Source: Cardiocondyla obscurior (Eukaryota > Arthropoda > Insecta > Hymenoptera > Formicidae). Taken from it: DNA of 64,000 nucleotides. The stretch is taken from assembly GCF_019399895.1 (NCBI RefSeq), contig NC_091872.1, forward strand, positions 1,062,395-1,126,394, given 5' to 3'. Positions 22,271 through 32,575 of this stretch are shown here, one piece after another. Below the pieces are notes generated by a model. That model was not told where the DNA came from. It ran no database searches and saw only the letters and a list, made by a program, of their open reading frames with translations. How positions within the stretch are numbered: position 1 is the stretch's first letter; the number at the start of each line of letters is the position of its first letter. A program made the position numbers and the translations under genes.

Positions 22271-22651
22271 TATAGCGGTATTATTTTTGATGTTTGCGTC
22301 AAGGCACAAGCCTCTTGAGCCGTTCCACTCAGTAATAAGTTACCGAGCATTTGATCGGGCCCGCCAAACGGAGCCGAACCCGCCGATGCCGATCGCGGCA
22401 GCGATAGCGCAATCTTCTAACTTTCCTGTCGGCTTCCCGAACCCGTTTCGAGATCTCACGACAATTTTCGAATTTAGCCGAGCAACAGCGATAAAAGGGC
22501 CCGTTCCGAACGGGACAGAACAAGTCAGTCGCTTTCGAGCTTTCATATGGATCACTGCTCTCGCGTTGAATAAAGGATCCTACGTTTACGAAAGAAAGCT
22601 TCGAGCAGAACATTTTCCGTTTCTCTCCCTCTCCCCACGGCCATCCCTACA
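22271..22651 (+). repeat. 3' LTR of Gypsy B
   Basis: Same length as the 5' LTR. The visible differences are near the positions matching 17,478, 17,513, 17,526 and 17,620. The target duplication GTAC follows directly. Confidence 0.85.
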
Positions 22652-22655
22652 GTAC

Positions 22656-23348
22656 TTCTCCGTGTGCGCGTCCATTTTCTTCGATGAGCTCTTGATTTCC
22701 CCGCGTTTCTCGACTTTCGTTTGGTCGTCGTTCGAGGCGAACAATTCGAGAATTCATTTCTTGCAAGTTTTCGAGTACCTGTTCTATTAATCGTTCTTGT
22801 CGTTGTGTCGGTTTTGGCGTCGCGATATGTAATTCTCGCAACGCGTTTACCTCTCTGTCGATGAGTATCTCTGGTACTCCTCCAACCGCTCCGTCCAGTA
22901 ATGAGTAGTTGTGAGTCATTTTTTCACGGGTTGTGTTTAAATTATTTGCGAAAATTTCCGCGGGATCAAACACGCTACTGTCGTATGACGTTAATGAGAA
23001 TTCTCCCCTGTCCGAAATACCGCTAATGTCGCTCGGGGTATCTGCGAGTATTTGATTATGTGTACGGCGCGCAATATTTCCGTCTGCGCGGTTTAATAAC
23101 GCGTCGTCTATTTCGCCAAAATCAAATTCGCGCGGCGTGATAATATTTACGGATTCCTCGCTTTCTGTCGCGGGGTCGTCTTCGTATTCTAACACGCGGC
23201 GTACCCTATTTCTAATGTCGTTTAACGCGTTTATGGCGACTCTCAAGGGTCGCACAGGTGTCGGCTGTAAAGCTCGTCTAGCCGCTTGGCTGTGTAGCCA
23301 CGAATTGTTTGCAACGCGGCGTTGTAATTCTAATTCGCTATCCGACAT
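22656..23348 (-). pseudogene. Gypsy A Gag N-terminal part
   Basis: The ATG at 23,346-23,348 opens a 230-codon frame rich in charged residues, ending at the Gypsy B junction. The C-terminal part contains a coiled coil (RQERLIEQVLENLQEMNSRI), fitting a Gag matrix-like or assembly region. The upstream leader holds the tandem repeat. The frame is continuous with 17,288-13,686 apart from the insertion. Confidence 0.7.
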
Positions 23349-23449
23349 GGATCGGTCGGTTACAAAATATTTCGGACTTACATTAACGCTGCGATTCGCA
23401 TGTTTAATCTGCTATGCTGCTGGCTGTTTATCTGTTGTCTCTTTTGGCT

Positions 23450-23553
23450 GCTTGGCTGCTATGCTGCTTTCCTTGTCTCACTGCTTGGCTGCTATGTTGC
23501 TCTCCTTGTCTCACTGCTTGGCTACTATGTTGCTCTCCTTGTCTCACTGCTTG
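23450..23553. repeat. Three 33-36 bp tandem repeats in the Gypsy A leader
   Basis: The unit GCTTGGCTGCTATG followed by CTTGTCTCACT occurs three times between the 5' LTR and gag. It could be a packaging or translation leader feature, but nothing shows this. Confidence 0.7.
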
Positions 23554-23768
23554 GCGGTTTCTTCCTTCCTTTCTTTTATCACGGGAGTCAGGTACCGAGT
23601 CTACTGCTGACTCAGTACTTTGTTTACTGTGGTGTGTCCGTCTCGTCACGTTAATTATTTTTTTGTACTAATCTTCGGTTTTTCTTTGTTTCAGAGATCG
23701 TCCTCGCCGTCGCAGAATAGGCGGCTCTGCGCCTCCCGGAGGGCAGATCCCACCGTTGCCACTACTTT

Positions 23769-24307
23769 TGTTGCACCGGGGCCGGTGCACGGGGTCCGTC
23801 CTTCGGGATCCGTAAGGGAGGGCGATAGATAATATAGATTTCAATAAATACTTAGAGCTTTATTTGATTGCGCTGTTACACTCCTTTCGATTCTCCTGCC
23901 TTTTCCTTTGGTCGGTTCGGCGCACGTCCCCGCGTTATCACGCGTCCTCGGCTCCGCGAGGTCTCCTCTTACACGGCACGCGACCGAACTATTATTACCT
24001 CACGATCTCGGTTTACAGCACGGACTCTGATGCGACTGCCCGTCCGTAACGGTCCGCGGTTATTTAATAGTGACGCAGGGCCTTGGCGTCATCGGGTTGC
24101 AATGCCGAACTTCGGTTGTTCGGCGAATGCAACCTTAGCGATTTCGGCAATAAGTTCTCGCATGTGTTTCTCTTTTTGTTTCTTATTATTATATTTCTTA
24201 AGTAGGTTTGCTGATATTGCATCCTCCGAGGTTATTTAATTACGAGATACTTATGCCAAAATGCCCTGCGTCATGTTTCGTGTTGTAACGGGGTTTGGGT
24301 TACAACA
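23769..24307 (-). mobile_element. 5' LTR of Gypsy A
   Basis: Plus-strand ends are TGTTGCACC and GGTTACAACA. The LTR at 44,521-45,049 is very similar over its full length. On the minus strand it carries TATTAAATAA (rc of about 24,061-24,070) and a downstream AATAAA, so the minus strand is the sense strand. A TGG-starting stretch eight bases past the inner edge (TGGCAACGGTGGG) may be the primer-binding site. Confidence 0.8.
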
Positions 24308-25204
24308 ATAAAAATATTATGCATTTTGTTAGCACTTTTATTTTACGAATTCTTATGCGATAAAAATACTTACCACTTTGTTCCCGATTATTCCGGCCCA
24401 CACGTGCAAGCTCCATCTGTATTGAAAAGTTCCTATCCGAATCGCATGAGGATTTTCGGTGGCCCATGTGACAAAATTCTTTGAATTAAAAACTCCATTA
24501 GGAGTAAAGATTGCCTCATCCGTCCATAGGATGAGGTTCGGAAAATTTAAATTTCGCCGGCATTGAGCGAGGAATCCTGTACACGTTTTATTAATAATTA
24601 TGTGTAATAAAAGCATTGCACTTGAAAAATATGTGAAAAAAGGAAATTACCTTCGCAAAAAAGAACGTGTTGCACGTAATCCTGCGGGAGAAGTTGTTGC
24701 ACTCTTTGAAAATGAAATGGGTGCAACCCTTCTTCTTTCAAAATTCTATGCACCGTAGTTTTTTTTAAATTAAGATTTCGCGCCACTTCTCGCACGCTAC
24801 TTCTCGGGTTCTCCTCGAAGGCACGAAGAACCGCTTCCTCGGTCTCGACGTTTCGTCGTGCGGGACAATTTAAATTTCTTCGCTGCACACAAACTGTTAC
24901 CGTTTCTCGCGCTCGTTGCACGCACCTGAATATTGTTCTGTGTGAAGGTAAACGCACACGATTAGGGAAGCGTTCCGCGTACAAACGCTCTGAAGCAATT
25001 GCATTTTCCCCGGTCGCACCGTAACAAACAATCATATCGACATATTCACCAGCGGTATAATTCATTTTTTTCGACTAAATTAACACCTCGATATACACGG
25101 TTTAACCTAGTGCCGCTCACGACGATATGCTTACATTAGACTCGTCTCGTCAGAGCACATGGAAATCGAGAGAGAAAAACAAATGACAATCGAAACATCG
25201 TCGG
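24308..25204 (-). pseudogene. Mariner-like transposase, 5' exons (inverted copy)
   Basis: The minus-strand copy has exon 1 (25,065 down to about 24,650) with the N-terminal helix-turn-helix (YTAGEYVDMIVCYG ... VREVARNLNLKKTTVHRI), a 70-80 bp intron, then exon 2 with WTDEAIFTPNGVFNSKNF, the first catalytic Asp. It ends in a second intron at 24,308, where the Gypsy A LTR begins. It is nearly the mirror image of 25,262-26,141 but retains bases deleted there. Confidence 0.75.
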
Positions 25205-26141
25205 TTAAGAAAGAAAGAATTCTCGATAAGAAAGACAAAATAACTGAGTTGGCTAAGTAAAACCGACGATGTTTTGATTGTCATTTGTTTTTTCTCTCGA
25301 TTTCCATGTGCTCTGACGAGACGAGTCTAATAAGCATATCGTCGTGAGCGGCACTAGGTTAAACCGTGTATATCGAGGTGTTAATTTAGTCGAAAAAAAT
25401 GAATTATACCGCTGGTGAATATGTCGATATGATTGTTTGTTACGGTGCGACCGGGGAAAATGCAATTGCTTCAGAGCGTTTGTACGCGGAACGCTTCCCT
25501 AATCGTGTGCGTTTACCTTCACACAGAACAATATTCAGGTGCGTGCAACGAGCGCGAGAAACGGTAACAGTTTGTGTGCAGCGAAGAAATTTAAATTGTC
25601 CCGCACGACGAAACGTCGAGACCGAGGAAGCGGTTCTTCGTGCCTTCGAGGAGAACCCGAGAAGTAGCGTGCGAGAAGTGGCGCGAAATCTTAATTTAAA
25701 AAAAACTACGGTGCATAGAATTTTGAAAGAAGAAGGGTTGCACCCATTTCATTTTCAAAGAGTGCAACAACTTCTCCCGCAGGATTACGTGCAACACGTT
25801 CTTTTTGCGAAGGTAATTTCCTTTTTCACATATTTTTCAAGTGCAATGCTTTTATTACACATAATTATTAATAAAACGTGTACAGGATTCCTCGCTCAAT
25901 GCCGGCGAAATTTTCCGAACCTCATCCTATGGACGGATGAGGCAATCTTTACTCCTAATGGAGTTTTTAATTCAAAGAATTTTGTCACACACCGAAAATC
26001 CTCATGCGATTCGGATAGGAACTTTTCAATACAGATGGAGCTTGCACGTGTGGGCCGGAATAATCGGGAACAAAGTGGTAAGTATTTTTATTGCATAAGA
26101 ATTCGTAAAATAAAAGGGCTAACAAAATGCATAATATTTTT
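24308..26141. repeat. Large inverted repeat, arms about 880-900 bp
   Basis: Left arm 24,308-25,204 and right arm 25,262-26,141 are near-perfect reverse complements around a spacer of about 57 bp. The left arm starts at the base after the Gypsy A LTR. The symmetric part closest to the centre contains CGAAACATCGTCGG and CCGACGATGTTTTG. Confidence 0.85.
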
Positions 26142-27105
26142 ATTATTGGTTATTTTTAGATCGGACCTTTTTTTTACCACTGCGGCTCGATGGAGCAAGA
26201 TATGCTTTATTTTTACAACAACATTTGCCGATATTGTTGGAAGATCTCCCGCCACAAATCAGGCAAACATTGATTTAACAGCAAGACGGTGCTCCTGCAC
26301 ATTTCTCATATCGCGCGCGGGAAATATTAGACAATAATTACGCGGATCGATGGATAGGTCGAGGTGGTCCCATCACCTGGCCAGCACGTTCCCCGGATCT
26401 GAACGTGCTGGATTACTTTATTTGGGGGTACGTTAAATCAAAAATTGAAAATGTGCGTGATCACGGTGTAGAGGAGGTTCGCGATGCAATTATAGCGGCC
26501 TTCAATACAATCACGCCCGACATGGCGCAAAGGGCAACGCAGCAAATTGTTAGAAGAGCCACACTTTGTTTACAAGAACAAGGTGGGCAATTCGAACAAT
26601 TGCTGCGTTAAACTTGTGCCGGTGGATTAGGCCTACAGGGGATACCACATTAAAAAAAACGCGCCGAGCTATCTACTTCGAATAGTGGTGTGGAAACGAT
26701 AGCGTTTACACATCTTATAAATTAATTTTAAAATCGAAACTTTGTCTTGTTCGCGCGTCGTCGCCTCGCCTCGCTCGCGTATTGTTGCCTCGTCTCGCTC
26801 GCGTGTGGTCACTCGCCTCGCCTAACGTATTGTCACATCGTGTCGCCTGCGCTTTGTCACATCTTGTCGCTCGCATGTTTTCCAATCCGTATTCGAGTGG
26901 GTTGGGCCTTTACTTCTTAGGCGTCACCCGGTTCTAGCGGCGCGGTTGTATTCGCTCGCGTACTTAAATTTTTATAATTTTTTTTCTCGGTTATTAGTGC
27001 AAATTTTGTAAAATGGCACTAGAATTTTTTATTTCTATTTCCGATATCTACTGATCCTTCGTAGGATTGACACATGGTGCGGGACACCCTGTATAATTGT
27101 AGTAG
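25262..27105 (+). mobile_element. Mariner-like DNA transposon, plus copy
   Basis: Runs from the inverted-repeat centre to GGGACACCCTGTATA near 27,085-27,100, the reverse complement of the TACAGGGTGTCCC at the outer end of the minus-strand copy at 38,819. That word followed by TA is a plausible terminal inverted repeat. The transposase coding part is 25,399-26,611. The 3' region from 26,612 is noncoding, with CTCGCCTCGCTCGCG-type imperfect repeats at 26,760-26,870. A clear left terminal repeat was not found. Confidence 0.6.
25399..26611 (+). pseudogene. Mariner-like transposase (DDxD, two introns)
   Basis: Exon 1 starts at ATG 25,399 and has the two-part helix-turn-helix. The first intron (GTAATT near 25,813 to ACAG near 25,886) and a second (GTAAGT near 26,078 to TTTTAG near 26,160) sit where the sister copies have theirs. 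D1 is in WTDEA; D2 is in the QQD word near 26,285; D3 is in ARSPDLNVLDYFIW. There are 36 residues between D2 and D3. Small deletions, relative to the inverted copy and to 39,348-40,555, break the frame in exons 1 and 2, so it is inactive. It resembles Tc1/mariner-type integrase-fold transposases. Confidence 0.7.
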
Positions 27106-27128
27106 GTCCAACGTTACTCGAGATATCT

Positions 27129-27341
27129 TTATTTTTTGTTTTGATTGACAAAATCTTATACAACGTGGTGTCAGCATTTAAGACAATTGACACGTGCTTC
27201 AAAGTCTTCCATGTATTGAACATCGAGTATCCAGCAACAAGCGATTATATCTGGTTATTAATACAACGTGAGTTGTATAAATTTACAACAGAATATGATA
27301 AGAATCCGTCATATATTTTAGAAATAATAAGTGCGCTTTAA
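27129..27341 (+). pseudogene. C-terminal fragment of an unknown element protein
   Basis: A frame with IDTCFKVFHVLNIEYPATSD and a stop at 27,341. The pattern suggests the tail of a transposon-encoded protein. I recall similar tails in insect DNA-transposon coding sequences but cannot name the family. It starts after the mariner-like end, so it may be host sequence for that insertion. Confidence 0.3.
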
Positions 27342-27505
27342 AATTCCTAAAAGTACATGTCTTAAAAGTCCAAAATAAGTTTATTTTTAATTCAGCTAAT
27401 GCTTAGTATTACATTGATTATTTAAAATATTTTTTTTATTATATTGATATTACTGAATATTCTTTATTAATAAGTTTTATTGTTATAAATAATTAATTTT
27501 TAACA

Positions 27506-28492
27506 ATGTATTGCTGTTTGTTTTGTTTTGAGTCGTATGGATGCATACCAAGCTTAAAACTTTATTTTAAAATAAAACATAATAAGAAGTTACATTCTGA
27601 TTTTCGATGTCGACAAAAGTCGTCAATAGATACGTTAGGAAAAGCTTCAAAAATGTGTTTTCGCAGTTTTACTGACAATTATAGTTTTTTTAAACACTTA
27701 GCCAAAACTCATGCATTAAACAATAATATGTATGAAATTAATTTAGAGAATATTATTGAAAATAATATAAGTCTTAGTACCAAGGTGGAAGAGATAATAA
27801 TGATCCCGAACAAAAATGTGCAGATCAGTTTATAGACGTAACATCAGCAACTTCTCATTGTACCACGGATAATACCAATACTTTTGATATAACAGCAACA
27901 AAATTTTCAGATCAAATTGCACGAAATTCGGCCTTATTTGTGGCAAATTTATATTCTTGGACCTCGTTACCACGTGCTTTTTGTCAAGAAATGATAAAGT
28001 CAATGATATGTTATCTTAGTTACGTTAAATTAATAGGAAAAAAATACAAATCTCTCGAATCAAAACCTCATAAAGATTTAATTAATATGTTCGAAATCTT
28101 AAATAATGCTTTAACATATTACTCCTCAGAGTATCAAACAATGCAACATTTTAAATTTTTACAGTCTTTTATAGAGCCAGAAAAAATATCTGTAGACATA
28201 TTTATCGATAGTACAGTTAAGAAAACTACCAACAATTTGTTAATAAAAAATAGAATAATATGTGTTATACCTCTTGAAAAAATGTTAAAGTTATTTCTAG
28301 AATTACTCGGTGTATACAACAGTATAAAAAAAAATATTATAAAAAAGGAAACAAACACAACAAAAATCAGCGTATTTCGTAGTGAATTGTGGCATAGTAT
28401 TAAAGAGCAGAATACAAATCAAGTATTGCCTTTAATACTATATTACGATAAACTAGAAATCAACAATCCATTAGGTATTCATAGAGGTTTAA
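27506..28492 (+). pseudogene. DNA-transposon-type zinc-finger gene, part 1
   Basis: N-terminal part of a large gene whose later parts lie at 31,296-31,993, 38,254-38,448 and 41,385-41,795. It opens MYCCLFCF and has two C2H2-like fingers (C-x2-C ... H-x3-H near residues 4-30; CFRSFTDNYSFFKHLAKTH near 52). A frameshift near 27,830 moves to the frame that ends at the TTAA insertion site. With MHDFF, LIGD and HYPR motifs downstream it resembles an animal EnSpm/CACTA-like transposase; that name is from memory. Confidence 0.45.
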
Positions 28493-31295
28493 GGGGTAAC
28501 ATCTAGTAGAAAGGCCAAAATCATAGGTTGTTTTTGTGAATTTTTTTTTACTATATTTATGAATAGATCAATGCAGGATTTTGCAGGTCGAATAAATATA
28601 TCTCTAGGTGTAAAAAAAAAATTTTTTTATTCTTGACAAAAACAAAATGGCGGCTTGGCAGTCTCCAGAAGAAGGGTCGGTTTTTTTGGACGCCTCCTGC
28701 GGCTAGCAGTAGAACTCTGGAACAAATGCACCTAAAAAAAAAAAAATTGTTTTATAATCTAGAAAAGTGTATCTAGTGAAGTACACATGGATATTAAGAA
28801 ATATTAATTTTTGTAAATTTGGTAGAATTTTGAAAAATAATTAAATTTTTCGACTAAAAAGTCGGTCTTTATTCGTTTATAAAAATCATAATTGTTTATT
28901 AATCTTAAAAATCGTGTGTACTTCACTAGATAATCTATCGAAGAAGCTACAGTTAAAATTTGAAGTCAATCGGACAAAAATTACTCGAGTTCTACTGCTA
29001 GCCGCACTTAAAAATGTGATTTCGAGAAAAACGCATTTAAAGTTTGACAATGTGTTTTCGACATGAAATTTTTAAGATATAGATTTCCTGATTTTTTTAC
29101 CTTTATTTAGCAATCCCAAGACCATATAACTGCCTTTCAATGTCCATTTCTTCTCTCTCAAAATTTTTCCTGGCCGATTTTGAGTCACGGCGCGCGGCTC
29201 TGGCGGCATCTGATGTTGAGCGCTCAAATAGCTGAATGCGTCGCGAGTCGGATTCCAGGCAAAAATCGTAACATTGACGACCAACCGTAATGCCGAGTAC
29301 ATCCATAATCTTCATGATGCCAAATAGTCCCTCATTGTAAGATATAACTGCAATACCTGTGGCAATATCCAATATTTTTTTTCCGCTTGAAATCGATTTC
29401 GGAGCAATCGACCAAATAACAGCATTGAATGATTCATTTGCATTTTGTGTAAATTCTCCCAAGCAGCGAGATAAAAGATCGTCTGAGCTGAGTTCGTCAT
29501 AAATTGGTGTGATAGCATTTAAAACATCCTCGTGCATTGCAGGCTTATGTGTATAAATATCAAGGGTTCCTGAAGCTTGCGCTTGTTGCCAAGTACACCA
29601 CGATGTCATCCCAGTCGGGCAATTATTGTGTTTTGGGTTGTCGTCGGTTGAAGTTTTATGTTTTAAGGTAGCATAAATATCATTTCTCATATTTTCAATT
29701 GAGTTTAGATTTCTTCTTAATGCAAGACCGTGATAAATAGGCAATTCGTCTATGAGTTGACCGGTCAATTTGCCACGGCCTCCCAGATTTTTAGTTTTTT
29801 TTTTAAATTTTTTAGACGAGTTTCCATTCTTTTTTGGATATGATCGATGCACTCTTTCTTTTGAATACTAAAATCACCGTATGGCTTGGCATCAACAATA
29901 CCTTTGTAGGTTTTAGAATAGCTGTCGCCGATGTAGTGTACTTTGTGTTGTACAAGTAGCTGCCGTACTTTGTGTTGTACAGAGTTTTGGATCGTTGAAA
30001 CATTTCAATAATTGCATCGACCTCCATCTTCCCCGTCGAGCCGTTATGATTTATTTCGTATTGTGAATCATGAAGTTCGGTCCATTCTTCATATTCAGCA
30101 GTGTTTTCTTTCTTCGCCCAAAATTCACAAGACTTGCAATATTTAGATTTTACGCACACGTCTAATACTTTGCCAGTAAACCAACCGATAAGTGTGGCTA
30201 CTCCGAAAAGCGAAGAGAAGCCTCTTTTCCTCCACGAACCGTCGCCCGAAACGATAATATCCGAACTATTTCTATTCTTGATGGTCTCTTGTATTTCGTT
30301 TTCTGCAGCTTTCTTCATACTAAAATCTCGTACAGATCAAGTAGCAGTCAATATATTTTTTACAATTAAGCTATACGTCGCTTGAAAAACAGGCTTCGAA
30401 AGATCCATAAGTGCGCAGAATTTCTTTATGCCATTCAATCCAATTCCCAGGATGCGCATTGCAAAAATCATTCTTACGTTCAATTCGTATGTATGTACAT
30501 TTATAATCGGACAGTTATTTATATAAAATTCACCGCATGAATTACAGGTCATCACGATTTTAAAACCGAGTCCGCGCTTGCTTGTTTCTGTAAAACTTAC
30601 GTCACCCTTGCAGGTTTTGTATACAATCATTTGCGAAAGGCTTGCAAATACTGTCATAAAATTGATTAGGCGATACCCAAAACCTTCGTCAATGTCTCTG
30701 TTTTCAATATCAGAGTCCAGTCTTATTTTTTGGGCAGACGTAGACAGAAACTCATCTGAAACACTGTCCATAGAATGGCGATTAAGTGGCTTCCGATTAT
30801 TAATTTTACTCCGACCTGTAGCCGTAGTTTTACGTTTTGTTCCTTTACGGCCTGCATAAACTTTATCACACATGATCACAAAATTTGCTTTCACGACTGA
30901 TTCAAACGACGGTTACTGTCCTTTTGAAGACAAGATGCGAGATGCGAGCGTCTCGAATACAAACAAAAGGTGGATACGCAGGTAAAAATTCCAAACCAGC
31001 TTAGTCATTCCCCACATTAGATCTCAAGCAGTGACATCTGTACGTTTTTAAAAAAAAAATTTGATGTAACACTGCCGGTAACGAGTTCAAAGGTGAAACG
31101 TCCTCCGAAATCAATTTTGTCGTTTTGGCACGCTCGGAGCGGCGCGCGGCGCTTCAGAAAATTGATTTTTTAGAGGATTTACAAAATTATTAGAGCAATA
31201 ATTCTTTTTAGACATCATTCTTAACACTTCAATACATCATTTAAGCCAATAAAAAAAAAATAACCAAAAAAAAATTTCCTAGTAGATGTTACCCC
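28493..31295 (-). mobile_element. TTAA-flanked DNA transposon (Mutator/Kolobok-like)
   Basis: Terminal inverted repeats GGGGTAACATCTA...TAGATGTTACCCC lie directly inside duplicated TTAA (28,489-28,492 and 31,296-31,299). Removing the insert leaves the surrounding frame open (HRGLNKLG). Subterminal inverted words GCGGCTAGCAGTAGAAC and GTTCTACTGCTAGCCGC lie at about 28,699 and 28,989. TTAA duplication fits Kolobok or piggyBac; the transposase type (next entry) points away from piggyBac. Confidence 0.8.
29103..30894 (-). pseudogene. Mutator-like transposase, frameshifted
   Basis: The first frame (30,894-30,337) ends with NVRMIFAMRILGIGLNGIKK and FCALMDLSKPVFQ, typical of the Mutator-like transposase domain common in arthropod elements. 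The next (30,318-29,812) has VSGDGSWRKRGFSSLFGV, with the first catalytic Asp, and a C-x2-C (YCKSCEFW). A tandem duplication around GTACTTTGTGTTGTAC at 29,937-29,985 breaks the frame just before the second Asp region (IGDSYSKTYKG in another frame). The last frame (29,852-29,103) carries ELSSDDLLSRCLGEFTQNAN and a helical tail. A stop near 30,337 also splits it. Not functional. Confidence 0.7.
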
Positions 31296-31993
31296 TTAAA
31301 TAAACTTGGAGTTACGTATTGCACTATCGGTAGTATTAACGAGAAGTTTGCGAGTATGCTAGAAAATATATTTTTGGTACAACTGCATAAAGTTATTGAT
31401 TATGAAGCAATTGACAATAAACAGATTTTTGCACATCTTATAAACGTCGTTAATAAACTACAAGTTGATGGTTTATCTCTAAATATTAAAAATTCACAAA
31501 AAAAGTAAACTTTGCCTTAATACATGTTTTTAGTGATAATTTAAGGCTTCATGTCATATTTGAATTAAATACAAGTTTTAATTCAAATTATTCTTGTAGA
31601 TTTTGCTTTGTAGATACATTTACTCGTCAGAAACAAATTATTAAAGACGTTAAATTACTTCGAACTACTGACAATTACGCGACACATGTTAGGGAAAAAA
31701 GTCACGGTATTAAAAAGGAATGTATTTTTCATTTAATAACAAACTTCCACATTACAAAAAATTACAGTGTCGATATAATGCACGATTTTTTTAAGGGATT
31801 TGTCGATATAATTTAGGTCAAGTTTTATTTACATTAATATTTACGGATAAACTTTTTTTTTTTGAAACTTTAAATAATAGAATTTACTCTTTTGATTACG
31901 GTGATAATTAGTCCATTAACAAACCACCATTGATTAACATAGATGCTCTTAAAAAAAAGTATATTATTTATTCTGCAAGTGAAATGGCTACTT
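31296..31993 (+). pseudogene. DNA-transposon-type gene, part 2
   Basis: Continues part 1 beyond the TTAA insertion: LGVTYCTIGSINEKF, a knuckle-like CRFCFVDTFTR and YSVDIMHDFFKGFVDI. The D-x-M-H-D-x-F-x-G word is a hallmark of this transposon protein class. A stop at 31,503 and frame changes break it. The end, IIYSASEMATYI, runs into the LINE insertion duplicate at 31,979-31,993. Confidence 0.4.
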
Positions 31994-32575
31994 ATATTGT
32001 ATAATGGTGTTTATTAACTCTTATGAGGTACACCAAGACTTTCGTTGTCCCATACATATTCTTTACATATCTCTTTTCTTTATAAACTATAATACTAACA
32101 TAATACTTAAACATCTACTAACAAATTACAACATAAAACTTCTATTGCCACTAAAAAACAGAACTTTCCCTTTACACCGCTTTTTCCTCCCGTTCTCCTC
32201 TTTTCCATTTTCTTTACAATTTCCTCCTTTACCTTTACTTTCTCTTCCGCTCACCACCTTTAAACCATTATATCCTACGCTTTACAATATTACCCTATTT
32301 CTAGACTTAAAATTCTATCCTTACATTCTTCTATATTCTTATGTCCATCAATTCCTATAAATAAAAAAACTTATTTCTACGCTTTCTTATATCACTACCT
32401 TATAATTACGCGCCGAGAGAGAGAGAAAGAGAGAGAGAGAGATCGCATATTAAATCCTACCTTTAACCTATTCCGCCTTATACTACCTTAAATTCCTACC
32501 TTGAACCCCCGCTTCCGACGCTTTTTTAACTTACTTCTCTTTCCTTTTCAATCTCTTTCATACTTCCATTCACTC

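Larger units (their letters stand above)
17285..22655 (+). mobile_element. Gypsy element B, intact and young
   Basis: Complete element: LTRs at 17,289-17,669 and 22,271-22,651, flanked by GTAC at 17,285-17,288 and 22,652-22,655. Both LTRs are 381 bp, and by eye differ at about four bases, so insertion was recent. The single long ORF is uninterrupted. It sits inside gag of Gypsy A in opposite orientation. The LTR termini read TATAG...CTACA, not the usual TG...CA. Confidence 0.9.
13686..24307 (-). mobile_element. Gypsy element A, carrying nested Gypsy B
   Basis: Read on the minus strand: a 5' LTR (24,307-23,769), a leader with a 33-bp tandem repeat, the N-terminal gag (23,348-22,656), then Gypsy B, then the rest of gag-pol (17,288-13,686). 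The reading frame across the Gypsy B insertion is kept if the insertion and one copy of the duplicated GTAC are ignored. The 3' part, from within the integrase, is lost at the junction with the BEL/Pao fragment. The 5' LTR directly abuts mariner-like DNA at 24,308. Confidence 0.8.

Noticed and set aside
26760..26870. CTCGCCTCGCTCGCG repeats as a CRISPR-like or satellite array
   Set aside because: Units are short, irregular and part of the mariner-like 3' region.
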